Both the position numbers and the translations under genes were made by a program. 27,427 nucleotides of DNA from Methylacidiphilaceae bacterium UBA1321 (GTDB lineage Bacteria > Verrucomicrobiota > Verrucomicrobiia > Methylacidiphilales > UBA1321): positions 1 through 27,427 of the forward strand of contig DBTH01000004.1 in the NCBI GenBank assembly GCA_002306945.1, in the 5' to 3' direction. The notes beneath the pieces were generated by a model. The model saw only the letters and a program-made list of their open reading frames with translations, was not told the DNA's origin and made no database searches. Position 1 is the first letter of the stretch; each line of letters starts with the position of its first letter. Of this stretch, positions 6,789-14,638 are shown in pieces.

Positions 6789-9700
6789 ATGAAGTGCACG
6801 GCGCTTTTCTTTTTTGGATTTTGCAGCCTCTTGCTCCTGGCGAATGCGGCGCAAGCGGCGCCCCCGCGTCCTGTGCAATTGCGGTGCGAAGGCCGTAGTA
6901 ACCCGGTTGGAGTAGATGTCCTCCAGCCTCGGTTGGGATGGATTCTTGCCCGGGAGGACAAAGGGATGCGTGGACAGAAACAAACGGCGTACCGGATTTT
7001 GGTTTCGACGAGCCGCGAGGGTTTGGAGCATGACAGCGGGGATTTGTGGGACTCCGGCAAGGTCGATTCTTCAGCCATGAGTTTCATTGCGTATCAGGGC
7101 CGCAAGTTGGGAGATTGCCAGCAGGCATATTGGAAGGTTTGCGTTTGGGATGAGCGAGGAAGTCTCTCCCCTTGGAGTGAAACGGCAAAATGGACCATGG
7201 GGTTGCTAGATGAAACCTCGTGGAAAGGAAAATGGATTACCTCCCCCGACATGGTCAACGTGATCGCTACCGTCGGTTTTCGCAGTTCCAGCGAGAAGAC
7301 AGCCGATGCCGTCAAATGGGTGCAAATTGACCTGGGACGGGAAGTGATCATGGATCGCGTGGTGTTGGCTCCCATGAATCGCCCGGGCAATCCCGGCTAT
7401 GGATTTCCGGTGCGTTTTAAAGTCGAGACGGACAATGACCCCTTGTTTTCCAACGCGAAAAGTATCGTCGATAATACGCGCGCTGATTTTGCGAACCCGG
7501 GCATTAAACCGGTTTCCTTTCCGGTCAAGGGACTGCGGGGACGCTATGTTCGCGTGACGACTACGCGCTTGTTCCCAATGGATGCGCAGTCCTACGGCAT
7601 GGCCTTGCGTCAACTGGCTGTTTATTGCGGAGAGACCAATGTCGCCAGGCAAGCTCCGGTGGAAACCGAAGACAGTATCGAGGATGGTGGTTGGGGACGA
7701 ATCGGGTTGACGGATGGTGTTTTGACCAGTGATCCGAATGATGTTGGCCAGAACGCCCGTTTCGCCGACAGCCTTCTACTGCGCAGGGCCTTCGCGGTGA
7801 AGCCGAAATTGCGGCGGGCATTGGTTCTCGTTTCAGGCCTGGGTCAATATGAATTGTTCTTGAACGGGAAAAAAATCGGACGGGATTTATTGACTCCCGG
7901 ATGGACAAATTATCAGCGCACGGTGTTGTACGATGCGTATGACATCACCACTGCGTTAAGCCCCGGTGAAAATGTCGCTGGTTTGATATTGGGTAATGGA
8001 ATCTATCGGATCACCGCAAAGGAAGACCGATACACACGCAACTACCGGCTGTCTTATGGACCATTGAAAGCCATTGCTCAGTTCTATCTCGAATATGAGG
8101 ATGGGAAGGTTCAGACGATTGTTACAGATGGAGATTGGAAAGTACTCTCCGGTCCGATCACCTTCGGCAACATTTACGGCGGAGAAGATTACGACGCGCG
8201 ACGGGTACCGCCCGGATGGGGGCAATCCGGTTTTGAAGATAAAACGTGGAAGCCCGCGCAAACCGTTCCCGGCCCCGGTGGACAACTACGGGGACTCTCT
8301 TGTGCTGCGGAACCAGTGCGTGCTATCGAGGCGTTGAAGCCAGTGATCGAACGGGCGATTCGGCCTGGAGTGACTGTTTACGATTTCGGGCAAAACACCG
8401 CGTTGATGCCGAAAATCCGCATCACGGGTGAAACGGGTTCGCGCGTGCGCATCATTCCTTCCGAACTCGTCACGTCTTCTGGGGAGATCGACGACCCGAT
8501 GTGCCATGGGAAAGGTTACTGGACCTATACCCTTTCCGGAAAAGGTGAAGAGCAATGGTTTCCCCAGTTCTTTTATCGCGGAGCGCGCTATTTCCAGGTG
8601 GAGTGCCTTCCTGCCGATAGCCGTCAGTCGCTTCCAGTCGTAAAAAAGATTGAAGGAGTGGTCGTCCATGGCGACGTCGAGCCGGTGGGGCAATTCACCT
8701 GCTCCAACGAACTGTTCAATCGCATTTACGCCCTGGTGCGCTGGGCGCAGGTGAGCAATATCGTGAGCATTCTGACCGACTGCCCGCAACGGGAAAAATT
8801 CGGCTGGGTGGAGCAGAATCACCTGAACGGGCCTGCGCTTCGTTACAATTTCAACCTCCAGGCACTCCTCGGCAAGGGAGTGCATGATATGGCGGATACG
8901 CAGAAAGCCGGAGGACTGGTGCCGAATATTGCGCCAGAATACGCCGTGTTTGGCGGAACAAAATATGGAGGCGGCTTTCGCAGTTCCCCGGAATGGGGAA
9001 GCGCATTCGTGATCGTCCCCTGGCAGCAATATCTCTATGACGGTGACATCGGATTGATCCGAAAACATTACGATCAGATGAAAGCGTATATCGGCTACCT
9101 GGAAAGCCGAGCGCAGGATGACATCCTCGATTTTGGGTTGGGCGATTGGTATGACCTCGGCCCCAATCCTCCCGGCTATGCGCAATTGACTCCGGTGGCA
9201 TTCACCGCGACAGCGTTCTACTTTTACGACACATGGCTGTTGTCAAAGATGGCCGCACTTCTCGACAAACGTGAGGATTCCATCCAGCTTGAAAAGAAGG
9301 CCGGACAAATTCGGCACAGCTTTAATCGCCGATTCTTTGCCCCAGCCAAGGGATACTATGCGACGGGCTCGCAGTGTGCCCAGGCCATGGCACTGGTCAT
9401 GCCTCTGGCTGAAGAAAAGGATCGCTCCTCCGTACTGCAACAGCTCGTGACCGATGTGCAGAAAAACGGACTGACCGCCGGGGATGTAGGTTATCGCTAT
9501 CTGATCCGAGCGCTGGCGGATGCCGGTCGATCAGACGTTCTGTTCGCACTGAACAATCAATCTGGGAAACCGGGCTATGGTTACAATCTGAAGATGGGTG
9601 CAACCGCGATGACCGAATCGTGGGATGCACGGCGCAGCGTTTCTCAAAATCACTTCATGCTGGGTCAAATCAACGAGTGGTTTTATCACGACCTGGCTGG

Positions 9701-10034
9701 CATACAACCTGACCCGGAAGGCGTAGGCTTTCGTAAAATAATTCTCAAACCAGCGATGATTCCGGGACTGTCATGGGTGCATGCCTCCTATAATTCGGCC
9801 AGCGGTCGTATCGTCAGCGAATGGAAGCGGACGCCTGGAAGCATCGAGCTGAAGGTGGAAATCCCGGTCAATACTTCAGCAACTTTGTATCTATCCGCAC
9901 CAGATACGGAATCCATACAGGAAGGCGGACGACGTCTCGACAAGGTCGAAGGCGTGCGTGTGGAGAAAGAGGATGGACGCATGGTTGTCTTGAATCTCGA
10001 ATCGGGAATCTATCGTTTCAACATTACTCACTAA
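6789..10034 (+). CDS. GH78 alpha-L-rhamnosidase with inserted discoidin-like domain
   Basis: This 1081-residue enzyme would cleave terminal alpha-L-rhamnose from polysaccharides or glycosides by inversion. GGGAGA (6775-6780) is a good ribosome site for ATG 6789. A signal peptide ends near AQA (about residue 23). The order is: N-terminal Ig-like domain (about 28-140), an inserted F5/8C-like beta-sandwich (about 150-281, VQIDLGREVIMDRVVL ... RYVRVTTTRL), the Alpha_L_rhamnos_N beta-sandwich (about 320-500), the (alpha/alpha)6 catalytic barrel (about 620-980) and a C-terminal beta-sandwich. The family motif DCPQREKFGW starts at Asp664; Glu669 is the likely general acid and Glu943 (TAMTESWD) a likely second catalytic Glu, by analogy with known GH78 enzymes. 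It lies 23 bases after the previous gene and 13 before rhaT. Confidence 0.95.
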   Translation: MKCTALFFFGFCSLLLLANAAQAAPPRPVQLRCEGRSNPVGVDVLQPRLGWILAREDKGMRGQKQTAYRILVSTSREGLEHDSGDLWDSGKVDSSAMSFIAYQGRKLGDCQQAYWKVCVWDERGSLSPWSETAKWTMGLLDETSWKGKWITSPDMVNVIATVGFRSSSEKTADAVKWVQIDLGREVIMDRVVLAPMNRPGNPGYGFPVRFKVETDNDPLFSNAKSIVDNTRADFANPGIKPVSFPVKGLRGRYVRVTTTRLFPMDAQSYGMALRQLAVYCGETNVARQAPVETEDSIEDGGWGRIGLTDGVLTSDPNDVGQNARFADSLLLRRAFAVKPKLRRALVLVSGLGQYELFLNGKKIGRDLLTPGWTNYQRTVLYDAYDITTALSPGENVAGLILGNGIYRITAKEDRYTRNYRLSYGPLKAIAQFYLEYEDGKVQTIVTDGDWKVLSGPITFGNIYGGEDYDARRVPPGWGQSGFEDKTWKPAQTVPGPGGQLRGLSCAAEPVRAIEALKPVIERAIRPGVTVYDFGQNTALMPKIRITGETGSRVRIIPSELVTSSGEIDDPMCHGKGYWTYTLSGKGEEQWFPQFFYRGARYFQVECLPADSRQSLPVVKKIEGVVVHGDVEPVGQFTCSNELFNRIYALVRWAQVSNIVSILTDCPQREKFGWVEQNHLNGPALRYNFNLQALLGKGVHDMADTQKAGGLVPNIAPEYAVFGGTKYGGGFRSSPEWGSAFVIVPWQQYLYDGDIGLIRKHYDQMKAYIGYLESRAQDDILDFGLGDWYDLGPNPPGYAQLTPVAFTATAFYFYDTWLLSKMAALLDKREDSIQLEKKAGQIRHSFNRRFFAPAKGYYATGSQCAQAMALVMPLAEEKDRSSVLQQLVTDVQKNGLTAGDVGYRYLIRALADAGRSDVLFALNNQSGKPGYGYNLKMGATAMTESWDARRSVSQNHFMLGQINEWFYHDLAGIQPDPEGVGFRKIILKPAMIPGLSWVHASYNSASGRIVSEWKRTPGSIELKVEIPVNTSATLYLSAPDTESIQEGGRRLDKVEGVRVEKEDGRMVVLNLESGIYRFNITH

Positions 10035-10047
10035 CCGAAAAATCAAT

Positions 10048-11172
10048 ATGCCGGATATACTATTGGGACTTATTTATCACTGGATTGGCGGATTGGCTTC
10101 CGCCAGTTTTTATCTGCCCTATCGATTTGTTCGCAGATGGTCATGGGAAACGTACTGGATGGTGGGCGGCTTTTTCAGCTGGATCATTGCGCCGTGTCTG
10201 GCGGTTTCGATTTTAGTACCCGACTGGTTTTCCATTCTCAGGCAGGCGCCTTTGCATTCACTGGAATGGGCTTACTTCTTCGGGGCGCTCTGGGGAATTG
10301 GCGGGCTCACTTTTGGTCTGACGTTGCGCTATTTGGGGATGGCATTAGGAATGGCGGTTGCGCTCGGTTTTTGCGCGGCGTTTGGGACGCTGGCGCCTCC
10401 CATTTTCAGCGGCGATTTCCTTGTGATCGTCAAAACAACTTCCGGCATGGTGATTCTCGCCGGCGTGGCTATCACCCTGCTGGGAATTTCGATCAATGGA
10501 CTGGCCGGAGTCAGGAAAGAGAAGGAATTAACCCCCGAGCAAAAAACGGCGGCGATCAAAGAATTCAATTTCAGCAAAGGCATGATCACTGCCATTTTCT
10601 CCGGCATCATGAGTTCCTGCTTCGCGTACGGCCTAGCCAGTGGCAAACCGTTGGCAGATATTGCGCGGGTATCTCTTGCCGAGACGGGCAGACCTGCTCT
10701 TTGGCAGAATCTGCCTGTTCTGGTGGTTGTCCTTTGGGGAGGTTTTACCACAAATTGCCTGTGGAGTATCTGGCTGAGTGTTCGCAAGAAGAGTTATCGG
10801 GAGTACGTCAGTCTCAACGACAGCGCCGAACCGAGGGATGAATCGCTTACGACGAATTATTTTTTCTGCGCCTGTGCCGGGGTGACGTGGTATCTGCAAT
10901 TCTTTTTCTATAGCATGGGACAAACCAAGATGGGGGCCTATGAATTCTCCAGTTGGACGTTGCACATGGCCAGCATCATCATCTTTAGTACGATATGGGG
11001 ATGGTTGCTGCGCGAATGGAGGGGGACGTCCCTGCGCACGCATCTTTTCGTCGGCTTGGGATTGGTGTGTCTGCTGTTTTCCACCATTGTGATCGGCTGG
11101 GGAAATTATCTGGGCTCTGGAGAAAAGACTTCTACTACGGCTTCCGTCCAGGAAGGCCAACCGTCACACTAA
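10048..11172 (+). CDS. rhaT: L-rhamnose/H+ symporter RhaT
   Basis: This 374-residue inner-membrane protein closely resembles Escherichia coli RhaT (344 residues), which imports L-rhamnose with a proton. Shared stretches I recognise are WSWETYWMVGG-FSWIIAP (residues 31 onward), GALWGIGGLTFGLTLRYLGM-LGM, EFNFSKGMI-A---GI-S, and WYLQFFFYSMG (from residue 281) followed by SSWTLHM. Hydrophobicity fits about ten membrane helices. The C-terminus has a short polar tail that the E. coli protein lacks. It lies between two rhamnosidase genes, 13 bases after GH78 and 11 before GH106, so it would import the rhamnose they release. No clear Shine-Dalgarno sequence precedes ATG 10048, which suggests coupled translation. 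This is the strongest evidence that the operon serves rhamnose. Confidence 0.96.
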   Translation: MPDILLGLIYHWIGGLASASFYLPYRFVRRWSWETYWMVGGFFSWIIAPCLAVSILVPDWFSILRQAPLHSLEWAYFFGALWGIGGLTFGLTLRYLGMALGMAVALGFCAAFGTLAPPIFSGDFLVIVKTTSGMVILAGVAITLLGISINGLAGVRKEKELTPEQKTAAIKEFNFSKGMITAIFSGIMSSCFAYGLASGKPLADIARVSLAETGRPALWQNLPVLVVVLWGGFTTNCLWSIWLSVRKKSYREYVSLNDSAEPRDESLTTNYFFCACAGVTWYLQFFFYSMGQTKMGAYEFSSWTLHMASIIIFSTIWGWLLREWRGTSLRTHLFVGLGLVCLLFSTIVIGWGNYLGSGEKTSTTASVQEGQPSH

Positions 11173-11183
11173 AATTCCGTTCT

Positions 11184-14100
11184 ATGTTGAAAGAAATATC
11201 ATCTCCAGTGAGACGTCTATTCTCCCCCTTTCTTATTATTCAGGTCATGCTGATGTTGGGACTGAGCTTGAACGCCGTTGCGGCGACAGATCCCGTAGAA
11301 TCGGAATTCCGCAATCCGCCGGAAAAATTCGGCCTGCGCTGTTATTGGCACTGGGTGAAGGGACGCATCTCCAAGGAAGGGATCACAAAGGATCTCGAGG
11401 CGATGAAACGGGTGGGCATCGTGGAGCCCTATATTGCCATCATCGGCGGCGGCGGACCCGAGGATGTCAAGGCGTTGACGGAGGAGTGGTGGAAATTGAT
11501 GGAACATGCCGTGCGTGAGGCGTCTCGTCTCGGCATGGACATCGGGGTTTTTAATTGCCCGGGTTGGAGTCAATCGGGCGGGCCGTGGGTTGAGCCCGGG
11601 CAGTCGATGCGCTATCTCACACAATCCGAGCTTCGGGTCAAGGGACCTAAAAATCTCAATGAGAAACTCGCCGCGCCAACCGGCTTCTTTCAGGATGTGG
11701 CGGTGCTGGCATTCCCCGCTCCAAAGGCTGACGACGACTTGTTGGACAGACACTCGCCCACGACAACGAAGTCCGACACCAGCTTCACCTACGAGACAAA
11801 GGAACCTTTCATGGCTCGAAGCCTCATCATCACCCCCGCAAAAACACTCGGGGTGAAGGGGGAGTTTCAGGTTTCCGACGATGGCGTGACGTTCCGTACT
11901 GTTCGTGAATTCACGCTTGAGCGCCGCCGGGATATACTCACTGTCGGGCCAGTTCCGCTCGCGCCGGTGACAATCTCATTCGCCCAGGTAAGTGCCCGAT
12001 GGTTCCGGGTCACACTCTCGGGAAAGTGCGAGATTGCGTCGGTTGTCATCAACGGGGCGGCCCGCCTCGACAGCGTGGAGGACAAACAGTATCTCAAGAT
12101 GTTCGAGAACCCGGATCTGCCGTTCGATCGTTCCTCATGGAAAACGCAACCGGAACCGGAAAGCGACGCCTTTGTGGTGGCGCCGAAAAGCGTGATCGAC
12201 CTCACAAAAAAACTCTCGCCCAACGGGGTCTTGAAGTGGGACGTACCCGACGGAGATTGGATCATTCAGCGTATCGTCGCGCAACCCACCGGCGTCCAGA
12301 ACTCCCCTGCTCCCAGCGAAGCCAAGGGATCGGAGGTTGACAAGATGAGCCGTCAACACATCGAATCCCATTTTAATGCCTATGTGGGCAAACTCCTGTC
12401 CCGGCTCTCGGAAAAAGAGCGCAGTGCCCTCAAACATGTCGTGGCCGACAGCTACGAGACAGGCCCTCAAAATTGGACGGACGATCTGATTCCGGATTTT
12501 CAGCGCCGGTACGGTTACGACCCACGCCCGTTTCTTCCCACCCTGGCGGGTCGAATTGTCGGCAGTGCGGATCAATCGGATCGCTTTCTCTGGGACCTGC
12601 GCCGCGTCATTGCCGACAGGCTTGCGGAAGACTACGTCGGAGGATTAAGGGATATCTGCCATCGGAATGGTCTGCTCCTATGGCTCGAAAACTATGGGCA
12701 CTGGGGATTCCCCGGTGAATTTCTTAAATACGGCGGAGCCAGCGACGAGGTTTCCGGTGAGTTTTGGGTCGCCGTCGGAAGTATCGGCAACACCGAGATA
12801 CGTGCGGCGGCGTCTTGTGCGCATACCTATGGGAAACCGCAGGTTTTCGCGGAGGCGTTCACCGCCGGTCCGCCATTTATCAGCACACCGTGGAGTCTCA
12901 AAGCGCGGGGCGACTGGGCCTTTTGCCTCGGCGTCAATCACATGCTTCTCCACGTCTATATCCATCAACCTTTGGACGACTTCAAACCCGGAGTGAACTC
13001 ATGGTATGGCACTGAGTTTAACCGGAACAATACCTGGTTTGAACAAGGTTCCGCATGGTTCGACTACATGCGTCGTTGCGGTGTGCTTCTACAGCAGGGC
13101 AAGCCCGTTGCAGATGCCGCCTATTTCATCACCGAAGACGTGCCGAAGACAGCCGGTCTTCTCAAACCCGCGCTCCCGCCTGGCTATGACTTTGACTATA
13201 TCAATGCCGATGTAATCCTGAACCGGCTCGCGGTAAAGGACGGAGAGTTCGTTCTGCCCGAAGGAACGCGTTACCGCGTACTGGTATTGCCCGATCAAAA
13301 AAGCATGCGTCCCGAGTTGCTACAAAAAATCCGTGACCTCGTGATGGCAGGCGGAGTGGTCATCGGCTCGGCTCCCGAACAATCGCCAAGTCTGCAAAAC
13401 TTCCCCGTCGCTGACCAAACAGTCCGCGCGCTTGCCAAGGAACTATGGGGATCGAATCGAATCAAGGCGGAAAAATCCCTGGAACCGGTGTTTGCGCAAC
13501 TTGGCGTTCCACCAGATATTTCGGGCATTAACTATCGCAAGATTCTGTTCACGCATCGGAGTGCACCGGATAGAGATATCTATTTTCTGTCGAACCAGAC
13601 AGACGAGGCGATGGATCTTACACCCACTTTCCGCGCCAAGGGTGCTCCGGAACTATGGTATCCAGACGATGGCACTATTGAACGGCTGGCTGTCTATGAT
13701 ACGGATGGAAAGTTGACAAGGACTGCGATTCACCTGGAACCGCGAGGATCGGTCTTCGTGGTATTCAAGGGAGACGCCGCGCCGGACAGGGTGGTGGAGG
13801 TCTCGCGCAATGGCACGCTGGTAATCTCAACCGGGATCACGGCAAGCAATGCAAAAACGGCGGCGGACATTCAGATCCTGTGCGCAACCGATGGAACGCT
13901 CATTGCAAAGCCGACCATCGCCGGAGAATATCGATTACGAACCGCGAGCGGAAAAACAATCGAGGTGAAGATTCCTAACATCTCGCCACACACGGAAATT
14001 TTCGGTCCCTGGCAAGTGTCTTTCAATCCGAAATACGGCGGCCCGGATCAACCGGTAACCTTCGATCGGCTAGTCGATTGGACTCAACGGCCCGAGAGCG

Positions 14101-14492
14101 GTATCAAATACTACAGCGGCACTGCCACCTACCGAATTCAGTTTCCGGCTCCTTCCGAAAAGGGACGCATAGCGCTCGATTTGGGAGACGTTCGCGATCT
14201 CGCCCGTGTCCGCGTAAACGGAAAAGAAGTCGGAATTGTCTGGAAGGTTCCCTACCGCCTCGAAATCACCAATCAACTGCATCCAGGTGACAATCAACTG
14301 GAGATCGAAGTCGTGAATACTTGGCATAATCGTCTCGTTGGAGACGCTCTTTCCAGAGACAATAAAAAGTTCACCGCCACCAGCCAGCGCGTGAATTTCA
14401 AGCCCGCCGAGCTTGTTCCAGTTCCCGCCGGTTTAATAGGCCCCGTGTCACTATATCGGGTTGTAGAAATACCGATTGCATCCGAAAAATAA
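11184..14492 (+). CDS. GH106 alpha-L-rhamnosidase, exported
   Basis: I choose ATG 11184, 11 bases after rhaT, because it begins a signal peptide (basic start, hydrophobic stretch, cleavage near AVA at about residue 33). The frame is open upstream to 10995, but that part lies inside rhaT. The product is 1102 residues, a usual GH106 size. Family features are the N-terminal FGLRCYWHWVKGRISKEGITKDLEAMK, the DIGVFNCPGWSQSGGPWV strand, DSYETGPQNWTDD (Asp422, Glu425), WLENYGHWGFPGEF (Glu502) and, at the C-terminus, the galactose-binding-like domain with DLGDVRDLARVRVNGKEVG and VVNTWHNRLVGD. Glu425 and Glu502 are candidates for catalysis; I cannot assign acid and base. It hydrolyses alpha-L-rhamnosides, often those capping rhamnogalacturonan or similar glycans. 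It is the last gene of the apparent operon. Confidence 0.93.
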   Translation: MLKEISSPVRRLFSPFLIIQVMLMLGLSLNAVAATDPVESEFRNPPEKFGLRCYWHWVKGRISKEGITKDLEAMKRVGIVEPYIAIIGGGGPEDVKALTEEWWKLMEHAVREASRLGMDIGVFNCPGWSQSGGPWVEPGQSMRYLTQSELRVKGPKNLNEKLAAPTGFFQDVAVLAFPAPKADDDLLDRHSPTTTKSDTSFTYETKEPFMARSLIITPAKTLGVKGEFQVSDDGVTFRTVREFTLERRRDILTVGPVPLAPVTISFAQVSARWFRVTLSGKCEIASVVINGAARLDSVEDKQYLKMFENPDLPFDRSSWKTQPEPESDAFVVAPKSVIDLTKKLSPNGVLKWDVPDGDWIIQRIVAQPTGVQNSPAPSEAKGSEVDKMSRQHIESHFNAYVGKLLSRLSEKERSALKHVVADSYETGPQNWTDDLIPDFQRRYGYDPRPFLPTLAGRIVGSADQSDRFLWDLRRVIADRLAEDYVGGLRDICHRNGLLLWLENYGHWGFPGEFLKYGGASDEVSGEFWVAVGSIGNTEIRAAASCAHTYGKPQVFAEAFTAGPPFISTPWSLKARGDWAFCLGVNHMLLHVYIHQPLDDFKPGVNSWYGTEFNRNNTWFEQGSAWFDYMRRCGVLLQQGKPVADAAYFITEDVPKTAGLLKPALPPGYDFDYINADVILNRLAVKDGEFVLPEGTRYRVLVLPDQKSMRPELLQKIRDLVMAGGVVIGSAPEQSPSLQNFPVADQTVRALAKELWGSNRIKAEKSLEPVFAQLGVPPDISGINYRKILFTHRSAPDRDIYFLSNQTDEAMDLTPTFRAKGAPELWYPDDGTIERLAVYDTDGKLTRTAIHLEPRGSVFVVFKGDAAPDRVVEVSRNGTLVISTGITASNAKTAADIQILCATDGTLIAKPTIAGEYRLRTASGKTIEVKIPNISPHTEIFGPWQVSFNPKYGGPDQPVTFDRLVDWTQRPESGIKYYSGTATYRIQFPAPSEKGRIALDLGDVRDLARVRVNGKEVGIVWKVPYRLEITNQLHPGDNQLEIEVVNTWHNRLVGDALSRDNKKFTATSQRVNFKPAELVPVPAGLIGPVSLYRVVEIPIASEK

Positions 14493-14551
14493 TAGACCTT
14501 CCTTCCTGAAACATCGGGTGAATACATAAAATTCCAGAGCGTGAAATTCAT

Positions 14552-14592
14552 TCAATTAAACGCGCATATAAAAATTACCGAAATCAATTAAA
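14552..14592 (+). promoter_or_regulatory. Two direct repeats of TCAATTAAA before the GH-A gene
   Basis: TCAATTAAA occurs at 14552-14560 and 14584-14592, in the AT-rich gap 14493-14638. The copies start 32 bases apart, about three helical turns, so they face the same side of the DNA. Such spacing suits an activator binding direct repeats. A near-palindrome, GAGACG-TTAT-CGACTC (14595-14610, one mismatch), follows. I saw no convincing -35/-10 pair. No terminator was seen after the GH106 gene either. Confidence 0.3.
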
Positions 14593-14638
14593 TCGAGACG
14601 TTATCGACTCTCAAAGAAACAGGAACGGTAGAAAATAT

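Noticed and set aside
8286..9185. 299-codon open frame on the - strand inside the GH78 gene
   Set aside because: The + strand encodes a full GH78 enzyme with clear family motifs here; the antisense product has no recognisable domain.
10995..11183. Upstream extension of the GH106 frame into rhaT
   Set aside because: Its translation is not protein-like and it overlaps rhaT; ATG 11184 gives a signal peptide.
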